Positions 42,676 through 50,429 of a stretch of DNA of 64,000 bases are shown in pieces (position 1 is the stretch's first letter; each line of letters opens with the position of its first letter). The position numbers were made by a program, and so were the translations under genes. Origin of the DNA: Nonomuraea soli. GTDB taxonomy: Bacteria > Actinomycetota > Actinomycetes > Streptosporangiales > Streptosporangiaceae. The notes under the pieces are model-generated. The model made no database searches, was not told where the DNA came from, and saw nothing but the letters and a program-made list of their open reading frames with translations. Location of the stretch: the NCBI RefSeq assembly GCF_013761175.1, contig NZ_JACDUR010000001.1, forward strand, positions 1,364,001-1,428,000. The letters run 5' to 3'.

Positions 42676-44535
42676 ATGACCATCAGACGGTTTCGCCTGC
42701 CGCCCGGCTCCCAGCCGCGACGGCAAGGCTGGGATCGCTGGCTGATACCGATCGCGATCGTCGCCGTCCTGGCCTGGTCGCTGGCGCCCCTGTTGCTGGT
42801 GGACGACGTGAGAATCCAGGCCGTCTCCTACACCGAGTTCGTCGCCGCCGTGGAGGCGGACCGGGTTTCGGCCGTGACCGTCGACGATCTCGGAGGCGTC
42901 ACCGGAACCTGGAAGGACGGCGAACAGTTCTCGTCGCAGCTTCCCACCGCGCTTGACTCCAGCCTTCCCGAATCACTGCTGCGGAGCCACAACGTGGACA
43001 TCAGCGCCACCAGAGCCACGGGATCCTTCCTGGACGTCCTGCCCGCGTTCCTTCCGCTCCTCCTGGTCGTCGGCGTTTTCTGGCTGCTCGGGCGCAGGGC
43101 TCAGAAATCGCTGGCGGGTGGGCTGGGCGGCTTCGGCCGTGCCAAGGCGAAGGTGATCGAAGCAGAACGACCGGCCACAAGATTCGCCGACGTCGCCGGC
43201 TACGAGGGCGTCAAACAGGAGATCTTCGAGATGGTCGACTTCCTGCGCGCCCCGGAGCGCTACTCGGCAGCTGGGGCCGAACCTCCCCGCGGCGTGATCA
43301 TGGTGGGTCCGCCCGGCACAGGCAAGACGCTGATTGCCCGGGCGGTAGCCGGTGAGGCCCGCGTCCCGTTCCTGTCCGTGACAGGTTCGGCGTTCGTCGA
43401 GATGTTCGTCGGCGTGGGCGCCTCGCGCGTACGTGACCTGTTCGAGGACGCGAGAAAGCGTGCTCCCGCGATCGTCTTCATCGACGAGATCGACGCCATC
43501 GGCGGGCGTCGCGGCATCGCCGTCACCGGCGCCAACGACGAGCGCGAGCAGACCCTCAACCAACTGCTGGCGGAAATGGACGGCTTCGACCAGTCCAGCG
43601 GCATCGTGGTGCTCGCGGCCACCAACCGGCCCGAGACGCTCGACCCCGCTCTCTTGCGGCCCGGCCGGTTCGACCGGCAGGTCACCGTCCCCCTGCCGAA
43701 CCAGGCCGAACGGGCAGCGATCCTGGCCGTGCACGCGGCGGGCAAGCATCTGGCCGCCGATGTCGACCTCTGCATGACCTCCCGGGGCACACCCGGCTTC
43801 TCCGGCGCCGACCTGGCCAACCTGCTCAACGAGGCGGCCATCCACGCGGTGCGCGACGGACGTACCACGATCGGCGTCGACGATCTGGACCTGGCCCGCG
43901 ACCGGGTCCTGCTCGGCCGCCGGGAGAGTTCCAACGCGCTGTTGCCTCAGGAACGGCTGGCGGTGGCCGTCCACGAATCCGGGCACGCGCTGGTCGCCGC
44001 CCTCTGCGGACACGCGGACCCGGTGGCCAAGGTGACGATCCTGCCCGCCGGGCTGACCCTCGGGGCCACCGAGCAACTCCCGGAGGCCGAGCGGCACCTG
44101 TACAGCGAGAGTTACCTGGGCGACCTGCTGGCCGTACGGCTCGGCGGACGCGCCGCCGAGCTGGTGGTCTTCGGTGAGGGCTCGACGGGCGCAGCGAACG
44201 ATCTGATGGGCGCGACATCGATCGCCACCCGCATGGTGCGCGACTTCGGCCTCTCGCCCCTGCTCGGCCCGGTCGGCTACTCCACTCAGAGTCCCCAGTT
44301 CCTGGGCGAGGACGGCCGGGAAGCGGCACGCAAGCCGTATTCGGACAAGACCCAGTGCCTGATCGATCAGGAGGTGGCGCGGATGCTGAGGGAGGCCGAG
44401 CAGCGAGCCGTGCATCTGCTGGAGCGGCATCGCCTCGCGCTCGACCGGCTCGCCGGACTCCTCCTGGAACGCGAGACCGTGGACGGCGACGTCGTCGGCG
44501 AGGTGCTGCGGGAGGAAGACGCGGCGGTGAGCTGA
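42676..44535 (+). CDS. ftsH: ATP-dependent zinc metalloprotease FtsH
   Basis: A 619-aa membrane protease with two N-terminal helices (about residues 22-42 and 119-138), the AAA domain with Walker A GPPGTGKT (211-218), Walker B IVFIDEID and SRH ATNRPETLDPALLRPGRFD, and an M41 peptidase with His432-Glu433-x-x-His436 (HESGH) and Asp508 (NDLMGAT). It degrades misfolded membrane proteins and some regulators. It is shorter than housekeeping actinobacterial FtsH (usually 650-760 aa with a longer tail). With a DevR promoter it is probably a hypoxia-specific second FtsH. DedA follows directly. Confidence 0.95.
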   Translation: MTIRRFRLPPGSQPRRQGWDRWLIPIAIVAVLAWSLAPLLLVDDVRIQAVSYTEFVAAVEADRVSAVTVDDLGGVTGTWKDGEQFSSQLPTALDSSLPESLLRSHNVDISATRATGSFLDVLPAFLPLLLVVGVFWLLGRRAQKSLAGGLGGFGRAKAKVIEAERPATRFADVAGYEGVKQEIFEMVDFLRAPERYSAAGAEPPRGVIMVGPPGTGKTLIARAVAGEARVPFLSVTGSAFVEMFVGVGASRVRDLFEDARKRAPAIVFIDEIDAIGGRRGIAVTGANDEREQTLNQLLAEMDGFDQSSGIVVLAATNRPETLDPALLRPGRFDRQVTVPLPNQAERAAILAVHAAGKHLAADVDLCMTSRGTPGFSGADLANLLNEAAIHAVRDGRTTIGVDDLDLARDRVLLGRRESSNALLPQERLAVAVHESGHALVAALCGHADPVAKVTILPAGLTLGATEQLPEAERHLYSESYLGDLLAVRLGGRAAELVVFGEGSTGAANDLMGATSIATRMVRDFGLSPLLGPVGYSTQSPQFLGEDGREAARKPYSDKTQCLIDQEVARMLREAEQRAVHLLERHRLALDRLAGLLLERETVDGDVVGEVLREEDAAVS

Positions 44536-44536
44536 C

Positions 44537-45166
44537 GTGCTCGACGTTCACGATCCCCTCCTGGGCGCGTTGCTGCTTCTCATCGCCCTCGCTGCCGAAG
44601 GGTCACTGCTCCTCGGGCTGCTGGTTCCGGGTGATCTCGCCATCCTGGCCGTGGGAGGCGCGCTGAACGGTCCCGCCGAGCTGGCGTTGGCGGGCGTCGC
44701 GGGCCTGGCCGGCTGCTACCTGGGCGCGAGCGGCGGCTACCTGCTGGGGCGAAGCTTCGGCCCCGGGATCCGGTACGGGAGAGCGGGCAGGTGGGTGGGT
44801 GATCGCCGGTGGAGACGAGCGGAGGCGCTTGTGGGCGAAGGCGTGGTGCTCTCCCTGGCCTACTTTCTTCCCGTGGTGCACGCGCTCACGCCGGTGCTGG
44901 CAGGTGCCCTCGGCGTGCCGTACAGGCGGTTCGTCCGGCGGGCCATGGCGGGTGCGATGGCCTGGGTCGGCCTCTACCTGCTCGTCGGCAACCTCGCCGG
45001 GAGCGCCGCCAGGGAGCACCACCAGCTGATCGTGCCGGTGGCCGCCGCCGTCGCCGTGATCGTGGCCGGGGTGGCCTGGCTGGTCGAGCGGATCGTGAAG
45101 GCCAAAAGTCCTTCGCGATCCGAGCCTTGCGACTCTGCACCTGCCGATCGCCACGTCGCACGGTAG
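44537..45166 (+). CDS. DedA-family membrane protein
   Basis: A 209-aa protein with about five hydrophobic segments. DedA/SNARE-assoc features are LLGLLVPGDLAILAVGGAL, GCYLGASGGYLLGRSFGPGI and FLPVVHALTPVLAGALGVPYRRF. Some family members flip undecaprenyl phosphate or phosphatidylethanolamine. GTG starts 1 nt after the ftsH stop, so the two are cotranscribed. Its 3' end contains a possible weak DevR box for the next gene. Confidence 0.85.
   Translation: MLDVHDPLLGALLLLIALAAEGSLLLGLLVPGDLAILAVGGALNGPAELALAGVAGLAGCYLGASGGYLLGRSFGPGIRYGRAGRWVGDRRWRRAEALVGEGVVLSLAYFLPVVHALTPVLAGALGVPYRRFVRRAMAGAMAWVGLYLLVGNLAGSAAREHHQLIVPVAAAVAVIVAGVAWLVERIVKAKSPSRSEPCDSAPADRHVAR
45099..45112 (+). promoter_or_regulatory. 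possible weak DevR box before the Rv1733c-like gene
   Basis: AGGCCAAAAGTCCT keeps the core but lacks the outer G/C positions, and no good hexamer lies 23-24 bp downstream. It is listed because the gene it precedes belongs to a DosR-regulated family. Confidence 0.35.
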
Positions 45167-45170
45167 AGCC

Positions 45171-45731
45171 ATGAGGAGACTGATTCGTCTGTACCTGAAG
45201 CGCGACAACCCGTTACGCAGGCCGAGCGATCGGCTGGAGGCAATGGGGGTGTGGATGGTCGTGGCCCTGATCGTCCTGAGCCTGTGGCCCGCGACCTGGG
45301 TGGCAGGCCTGGTGGCCGGCCAGGAGCGCGCCGACCGCGGCCTCCGCCACCAGGCCGAGGCGACCTTGCTGCAGGACGCCGCCACGCTGGACCTGTCCTT
45401 CGGCGAGTTCACGCAGCAGGCGTCCGACGCGGAGGCGCGCTGGCTGTCGCCATCGGGTGAGGAACGCGGTGGCCGCATCCCGGTGCTCCCGACCGCCGTG
45501 GCCGGGACGACCACGACGGTCTGGATCGACGCCGGCGGGGAGCTCACCGCCGCGCCGCTGGACGAGCCCGCGGTCAGGCTGAAGGCCATCCACGCGGGGA
45601 CCTTCGTCGTGGCGAGCGTGGCCGCGACGTTGTGCCTCGTCTTCCTGGGATTCAGATGGGCGCTGAACCGGCGGCGCTATGCCGACTGGGACGCCGCCTG
45701 GGAGCAGGCGGACACGAGGAGGACACCATGA
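45171..45731 (+). CDS. Rv1733c-like two-helix membrane protein
   Basis: A 186-aa protein. It has two membrane helices (about residues 28-48 and 145-163) separated by a roughly 95-residue extracytoplasmic loop. The N-terminal RRPSDRLEAM motif before the first helix is characteristic of the family typified by M. tuberculosis Rv1733c, a DosR-regulon protein of unknown function. The terminal ATGA overlaps the DUF1918 gene. Confidence 0.85.
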   Translation: MRRLIRLYLKRDNPLRRPSDRLEAMGVWMVVALIVLSLWPATWVAGLVAGQERADRGLRHQAEATLLQDAATLDLSFGEFTQQASDAEARWLSPSGEERGGRIPVLPTAVAGTTTTVWIDAGGELTAAPLDEPAVRLKAIHAGTFVVASVAATLCLVFLGFRWALNRRRYADWDAAWEQADTRRTP

Positions 45732-45925
45732 AGGCAGCAGTCGGCGACAAACTGGTCGTCGAAGGCACCAAGGGTGGCAATCTGCGGCGGACGGGCCTGG
45801 TCATCGAGGTCGGCCACCTGGACGGATCGCCGCCCTACCGGGTCCGCTGGCTCGACGACGGCCGCGAGAGCCTGGTCTTCCCCGGCCCGGACGCACGCGT
45901 CGTCCCGGCAGGGCATGCGTCGTGA
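45728..45925 (+). CDS. DUF1918 protein (Rv0569-like)
   Basis: A 65-aa protein with KAAVGDKLVVEGTKGG at the N-terminus and YRVRWLDDGRESLVFPGPDA towards the end, the DUF1918 pattern of an SH3-like small barrel. M. tuberculosis Rv0569 of this family is DosR-induced; function unknown. It overlaps the Rv1733c-like gene by 4 bp, so the two are cotranscribed. Confidence 0.88.
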   Translation: MKAAVGDKLVVEGTKGGNLRRTGLVIEVGHLDGSPPYRVRWLDDGRESLVFPGPDARVVPAGHAS

Positions 45926-45971
45926 TGCGGACGATCCTCGGTGGGCGGCCATGGCGCCACCACCCGGCCCG

Positions 45972-46346
45972 TCATCGCCGAGGGCGCCCTGTCCTCCGAT
46001 GCGCGGAACCGCGGCGCGTCGTTCTGATCGTCCAGTAGACCGGAGCCAAGGCCGCCGTGGACAGGCCGCCGACGCCCAGGAGCCACACCATCGGAACGAG
46101 GTACGGGGTGTCGCCGAGCACCAGCAGCGTGCCGGCCAGGACGGCGGCCGTGGCGGACAACGAGCTGACGACGTAGCCCGCGACAGCCGCGCGATGGGCG
46201 TATGACAGCAGAACGAGCAGGCTGCCCGCGGCCAGAAGGGGGATCATCGCCCCGAAGGCGTCGGCGTCCCCACGCGTGATGACAGCGCAGCCCACCCACA
46301 TCGCCGTCCAGACCACGGCGGCGCCGGCGCGACGAAAGGTCTCCAT
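45972..46346 (-). CDS. small membrane protein
   Basis: A 124-aa protein with about four hydrophobic segments (residues 10-26, 32-48, 55-78, 84-103) and a basic Arg-rich tail. GGTGGAGG precedes the ATG at 46346. No family is recognised. It is divergent from the YtfJ-like gene; AGAGCCCTAGGCCC between them (46406-46419) is a poor DevR-box match. Confidence 0.65.
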   Translation of the reverse strand: METFRRAGAAVVWTAMWVGCAVITRGDADAFGAMIPLLAAGSLLVLLSYAHRAAVAGYVVSSLSATAAVLAGTLLVLGDTPYLVPMVWLLGVGGLSTAALAPVYWTIRTTRRGSAHRRTGRPRR

Positions 46347-46405
46347 CCCCGATCCTCCACCCTTCGTGTCCGCGGCCAGTGTGCGCGCAGGACGGTGGCG
46401 CGTTC

Positions 46406-46419
46406 AGAGCCCTAGGCCC
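46406..46419. promoter_or_regulatory. possible degenerate DevR box
   Basis: AGAGCCCTAGGCCC matches the box core at about 9 of 14 positions. Hexamer spacing is not convincing on either strand. Confidence 0.3.
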
Positions 46420-46478
46420 CCGGCGCCGAGGACCTTGTCCTCCTTTCGCGCCCACATCCTCAGCGGGAGTGTTGAGGC

Positions 46479-46823
46479 ATGGACATCACGGAAATGATCG
46501 ACAAAGCGCAGGACTCCGTCACCGTCGGCCGGGTGTTCGGCGAACCGAGCACGCGCAACGGGATGACCGTCATCCCGGTGGCCCGCATCGCGGGCGGCGG
46601 TGGCGGCGGCAGCGGCAAGCAGGAGGGCGAGCGCCCCGGTGAGGGATCGGGTGGCGGGTTCGGCCTGGGCGCCACACCCGCCGGCGTGTTCGTCGTCACC
46701 GACGACGAGGTCCGGTGGCTGCCCGCCATCGACTACACCAAGGTCATCATGGGCGCGCAGACCGTCGCGATCGTCGCCCTGCTCGTCATCGGGCGTTATC
46801 TGAAGAGGAGGGCACGGCGGTGA
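46479..46823 (+). CDS. YtfJ/GerW-family protein with membrane anchor
   Basis: A 114-aa protein with the family pattern RVFGEPSTRNGMTVIPVARIAGGGGGGSG, then a Gly-rich middle with ATPAGVFVVTDDEVRWLPAID, then a C-terminal helix (about residues 90-106) and a KRRARR tail. GerW relatives are known from Bacillus spores, but the family is widespread in non-spore bacteria and the role here is unknown. It overlaps the next gene (GTGA). Confidence 0.82.
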   Translation: MDITEMIDKAQDSVTVGRVFGEPSTRNGMTVIPVARIAGGGGGGSGKQEGERPGEGSGGGFGLGATPAGVFVVTDDEVRWLPAIDYTKVIMGAQTVAIVALLVIGRYLKRRARR

Positions 46824-47029
46824 ACAAGAAGTGGCACGAGCTGACGCCCGGGCAGCGAGGCGCGATCCTCGTGGCCGGGTCGATCGAGCTGACGCTCACG
46901 GCCATGGCGGCCAGAGACCTGTGGTCCAGGCCCGCCGAGCAGATCCGGGGCCGCAAAGGCCTGTGGTGGCTGGGGATCTTCGTCCAGCCCGTCGGGCCGG
47001 TGGCCTACCTGCTGGCGGGACGCCGGTGA
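46820..47029 (+). CDS. small two-helix membrane protein (PLDc_N-like)
   Basis: A 69-aa protein starting GTG in a GTGA overlap. Two hydrophobic segments and the ending [20 protein letters not shown] resemble the PLDc_N membrane domain found at the start of cardiolipin synthases. There is no catalytic domain. Its last 25 bp overlap the convergent USP gene. Confidence 0.7.
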   Translation: MNKKWHELTPGQRGAILVAGSIELTLTAMAARDLWSRPAEQIRGRKGLWWLGIFVQPVGPVAYLLAGRR

Positions 47030-47874
47030 GCTGAGACGACCGCCACCGGACACGAGGCGTGGTGGAGCACACCGTGGCTGACCGAGCCCAGAAGCGCCGA
47101 CCCGATCGTCCCGCGACCGCGCGAGCCGACGACCACCAGGTCGGCATGGGCGGAGGCGTCGCACAGCGCGCCCACGGGGTGCCCATAGATCATCGACGCG
47201 GTGACGGGCACCCCGGGATGGGCCTCTCGCCATGGGCCGAGCATCTCGTGCAGCATCTTGCCCTCGGTCTCGGCGACCTGCTCGCCGTACAGCTGCAGCG
47301 CGAGCTCGTACTTCGACGGCGGCACGTACCAGGTGCGGATCACGCGCAGCGCGCACCCGCGGCGCTCGGCCATGGCGAAGGCATAGTCGAGGGCCGCACG
47401 CGAGGCCTCCGACATGTCGACGCCGACGACGATCTCGCGGTGCAGCAGCACGTGCGGGCCTCGCACGACGATGACCGGCACGTCGACGTGGCCGGCCAGC
47501 TTCACGCCGACCGAGCCCAGCACCAGTCCGGTGAACCCGCCCAGTCCCCGGCTGCCGACGACCAGCGCGGCCGCCCGGGTGGCCTCCTCGGACAGTGATG
47601 GTGCGACGTCGCCGTGAAGCAACTCCGTGGTGATCGCCAGGCCATCGTGCCGCGATCGCACCAGGGTCACGGCCTCGTCGAGCAGCGCGGCGCCCCACTC
47701 CGAGTATGCGGTTCCGTCTCGGACCACCGTGGCGGTCACGCCTTGCAGCAGAGGTTCGGCGACGTGGACGAGGCGCAGCGGCCGTCCGCTGAGGGCGGCG
47801 TCGTCCGCGGCCCACAGCGCGGCGGACATCGCCGAGCGGGAGCCGTCCACGCACGCGACGATCGGTTCGGTCAT
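47005..47874 (-). CDS. universal stress protein (tandem UspA domains)
   Basis: A 289-aa protein with two UspA domains: [17 protein letters not shown] (about residues 115-131) and [19 protein letters not shown] (about 255-273). It starts [12 protein letters not shown] at 47874, the position predicted by a box promoter (7 nt after GAACAT), with no convincing SD. It is divergent from an ABC transporter operon; the two boxes between them form an inverted repeat. Confidence 0.93.
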   Translation of the reverse strand: MTEPIVACVDGSRSAMSAALWAADDAALSGRPLRLVHVAEPLLQGVTATVVRDGTAYSEWGAALLDEAVTLVRSRHDGLAITTELLHGDVAPSLSEEATRAAALVVGSRGLGGFTGLVLGSVGVKLAGHVDVPVIVVRGPHVLLHREIVVGVDMSEASRAALDYAFAMAERRGCALRVIRTWYVPPSKYELALQLYGEQVAETEGKMLHEMLGPWREAHPGVPVTASMIYGHPVGALCDASAHADLVVVGSRGRGTIGSALLGSVSHGVLHHASCPVAVVSAHRRPASR

Positions 47875-47881
47875 GGTGGCG

Positions 47882-47925
47882 ATGTTCTCGCCGGCCAAGA
47901 GACGTCGAGTAGGGCCGAAGGTCCT
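47882..47925 (-). promoter_or_regulatory. DevR box and -10 of the USP gene
   Basis: GGGCCGAAGGTCCT (47912-47925) and GAACAT (47887-47882), 24 bp apart; the ATG at 47874 comes after 7 nt. Confidence 0.76.
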
Positions 47926-47947
47926 CTGAGCAGGGACCTTCGGCCCT
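47911..47947. repeat. 14-bp perfect inverted repeat formed by two DevR boxes
   Basis: AGGGCCGAAGGTCC (47911-47924) and its exact complement (47934-47947) are separated by 9 bp. The two boxes start 21 bp apart, about two helical turns. Confidence 0.9.
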
Positions 47948-47975
47948 CCAGACGCGCCGCGACGGTCCGTAGCTT
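47933..47975 (+). promoter_or_regulatory. DevR box and -10 of the ABC/P1B-ATPase operon
   Basis: GGGACCTTCGGCCC (47933-47946), TAGCTT (47970-47975) after 23 bp, and the ATG at 47983 after 7 nt. Leaderless. Confidence 0.82.
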
Positions 47976-47982
47976 GCGTGGT

Positions 47983-48867
47983 ATGGCTACCGCAATCTCC
48001 GTCTCCGGCCTGGTCAAGTCCTTCGGCCGGACGCGCGCGCTCGACGGCCTGGACCTGGACGTCGCCAGGGGCGAGGTGCACGGTTTCCTCGGGCCCAACG
48101 GCGCGGGCAAGACCACGACGCTGCGTATTCTGCTCGGCCTGCTCAGAGCCCAGGCGGGCACGGTCGGCGTGCTGGGCGGTGACCCCTGGCGCGATGCCGC
48201 GGAACTGCACCGGCGAATCGCCTATGTGCCGGGCGACGTCACCCTCTGGCCGAACCTCACCGGAGGCGAGATCATCGATCTGCTCGGCAGACTCCGAGGC
48301 CGGGCCGACGCCGGGCGGCGCGCGGCGCTCGTGGAGCGTTTCGAACTCGACCCGACGAAGAAGGCCCGCGCGTACTCCACCGGGAACCGGCAGAAGGTCG
48401 CCCTCATCGCCGCACTCGCCTCCGACGCCGAGCTCCTCCTGCTCGACGAGCCCACGCTCGGCATGGACCCGCTCATGGAGTCCACCTTCCGCGACTGCCT
48501 GGCCGAGGAGCGCAGGGCGGGCCGTACCGTCCTGCTCTCCAGCCACATCCTGGCCGAGGTCGAGGCGGTCTGCGACCGGGTGACGATCATCCGGGCGGGC
48601 CGGACCGTCGAGACCGGGACCCTGTCGGACCTGCGCCACCTGACCCGCACCTCCGTCAAGGCCGAGCTGGTCATCCCGATCGACCTGGCGGGCCTGCCCG
48701 GTGTTCACGACCTTCGTGCCGAGGGCACGACCGTGAGCCTTCAGATCGACGCCGCACACCTGGACGATCTGCTCAAGCAGTTCGCCGCGGCCGGCGTGCG
48801 CAGCCTCAGCAGCCACCCGCCCACCCTGGAGGAGCTGTTCCTGCGTCACTACGGAGAGCGGAGATGA
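47983..48867 (+). CDS. ABC transporter ATP-binding protein
   Basis: A 294-aa ATPase: Walker A GPNGAGKT, signature [11 protein letters not shown] (a variant of LSGGQ), Walker B LLLLDEPT and a [13 protein letters not shown] switch. The C-terminal extension is typical of drug/lipid exporters of the tetronasin-resistance type. It pairs with the permease that overlaps it by 4 bp. Substrate unknown. Confidence 0.92.
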   Translation: MATAISVSGLVKSFGRTRALDGLDLDVARGEVHGFLGPNGAGKTTTLRILLGLLRAQAGTVGVLGGDPWRDAAELHRRIAYVPGDVTLWPNLTGGEIIDLLGRLRGRADAGRRAALVERFELDPTKKARAYSTGNRQKVALIAALASDAELLLLDEPTLGMDPLMESTFRDCLAEERRAGRTVLLSSHILAEVEAVCDRVTIIRAGRTVETGTLSDLRHLTRTSVKAELVIPIDLAGLPGVHDLRAEGTTVSLQIDAAHLDDLLKQFAAAGVRSLSSHPPTLEELFLRHYGERR

Positions 48868-50429
48868 ACGCGACACTCCAGCTCGTCCGGCTGGCGCTGC
48901 GCCGTGACCGGCTTCTGCTACCCGCCTGGATCCTCACATTCGTCGTCATGGCGGCCGGTTCCGCCGCCGCCACGGTGCCGCTCTTCCCGACCGAGTCCTC
49001 GCGGATCCTGGCGGCCAACGGTATGAACGCCATGCCGTCGCTCGTGGCGTTGTACGGCAAGATCTACGATCCGACGTCCGTCGGCGCCCTGGCGATCATC
49101 AAGATGGGCGGCCTGGGCGCCGCACTCGTAGCTGTTTTCGCGATCGTCGTGATGGTCCGTCACACCCGCGCCGACGAGCAGGCGGGACGGCTCGAACTGG
49201 TCGGCGCGACGCCGGTCGGCCGCCACGCGCCGCTGGCGGCCGCTGTGCTGGTCGCGCTGGGCGCCAACGTGGTGCTGGCGGTGCTGACCGCCTCCGGGCT
49301 GATCGCCGCCGGACTGCCGGTGGAGGGGTCGATCGTCTTCGGCCTGGCCTGGGCGAGCGTCGGGCTGGCCTTCTCCGGGATCGCCGCGGTCGTCTCCCAG
49401 CTGACCAGAAGCGCTCGCGCGGCTGTCGGGCTGTCGTCCATGGTGCTCGGCGTCGTCTACGTCCTCCGGGCGATCGCGGACGCCGCCCAGCCCGAGTGGC
49501 TCACCTGGCTCTCGCCGATCGGCTGGGGCCAGCAGTTCCGCCCGTACGCGGGCAACCGGTGGTGGGTCCTGCTCATCACCGTCGGCTTCGCCGCGGCGGC
49601 GGCCGCCCTGGCCCATGCGCTGGCCGTACGGCGTGACCTGGGAGCGGGCCTGCTGGCCGACCGCGAGGGACCGGCCACGGCGGCCCCGTCTCTGCGCAGC
49701 CCGCTCGCCCTGGCCTGGAGGCTCCAGCGCGGCCCGCTACTGGCCTGGGCCGCGTCCTTCCTGCTCCTGGGCCTGGTCTTCGGCAACATCTCGTCCACCG
49801 TGGGCGAGTTCTTCGACGCCCAGGGCGCGCGGGAACTCATCACGGCGCTGGGCGGTACGTCGAGGCTCACCGACGCCTTCCTCTCTTTCGAACTGAGCAT
49901 GACCGGCGTGATCGCCTCCGTGTACGGCGTGCAGGCCGCGATGCGCCTGCGGGGCGAGGAGAACGAGCTCCTGCTGGCCGCTCCGGTGGGGCGGGCCCGG
50001 TACGCGCTCAGCCACCTGACGATCGCCGTTCTCGGCTGCGCCCTGCTGATGGCGCTGATGGGACTCGGCGCGGGCATCGCCCACGGCGCACAGATCGGCG
50101 ATCCCGGCCAGACCTGGCGGCTGCTGGGGGCGGCGCTGGTACAGCTCCCAGCTGCTTGGGTGCTCGTGGGCATCACCACCGTGGTCTTCGGCGCGGCTCC
50201 CCGCGTGCTGGCAGGCGTCTGGGCGGTGCTCCTGGCCTTCGTCCTGCTCGGTGAGCTCGGCCCGCTCCTGAAGCTCGACCCCTGGGTCATGGATCTGTCG
50301 CCGTTCGCACACACGCCGAAGCTCCCCGGCGCCGCCATGGAGGTAGCGCCACCGGTCGTCCTGACCGGCATCGCCCTGATGGCCGTCCTCGCGGGTGTGA
50401 CGGCCTTCAGGAGACGTGATCTCGGATGA
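48864..50429 (+). CDS. ABC transporter permease (tetronasin-resistance type)
   Basis: A 521-aa protein with about 12 predicted helices arranged as two related halves, typical of the single-chain permeases that partner TnrB2-like ATPases ([21 protein letters not shown] in half one, [19 protein letters not shown] in half two). It overlaps the ATPase gene by 4 bp and the P1B-ATPase gene by 4 bp, so all three are cotranscribed. Confidence 0.88.
   Translation: MNATLQLVRLALRRDRLLLPAWILTFVVMAAGSAAATVPLFPTESSRILAANGMNAMPSLVALYGKIYDPTSVGALAIIKMGGLGAALVAVFAIVVMVRHTRADEQAGRLELVGATPVGRHAPLAAAVLVALGANVVLAVLTASGLIAAGLPVEGSIVFGLAWASVGLAFSGIAAVVSQLTRSARAAVGLSSMVLGVVYVLRAIADAAQPEWLTWLSPIGWGQQFRPYAGNRWWVLLITVGFAAAAAALAHALAVRRDLGAGLLADREGPATAAPSLRSPLALAWRLQRGPLLAWAASFLLLGLVFGNISSTVGEFFDAQGARELITALGGTSRLTDAFLSFELSMTGVIASVYGVQAAMRLRGEENELLLAAPVGRARYALSHLTIAVLGCALLMALMGLGAGIAHGAQIGDPGQTWRLLGAALVQLPAAWVLVGITTVVFGAAPRVLAGVWAVLLAFVLLGELGPLLKLDPWVMDLSPFAHTPKLPGAAMEVAPPVVLTGIALMAVLAGVTAFRRRDLG

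Noticed and set aside
47911..47947. Perfect 14-bp inverted repeat read as a transcription terminator
   Set aside because: It is made of two DevR boxes, lies between divergent promoters with no gene ending there, and has no T tract.
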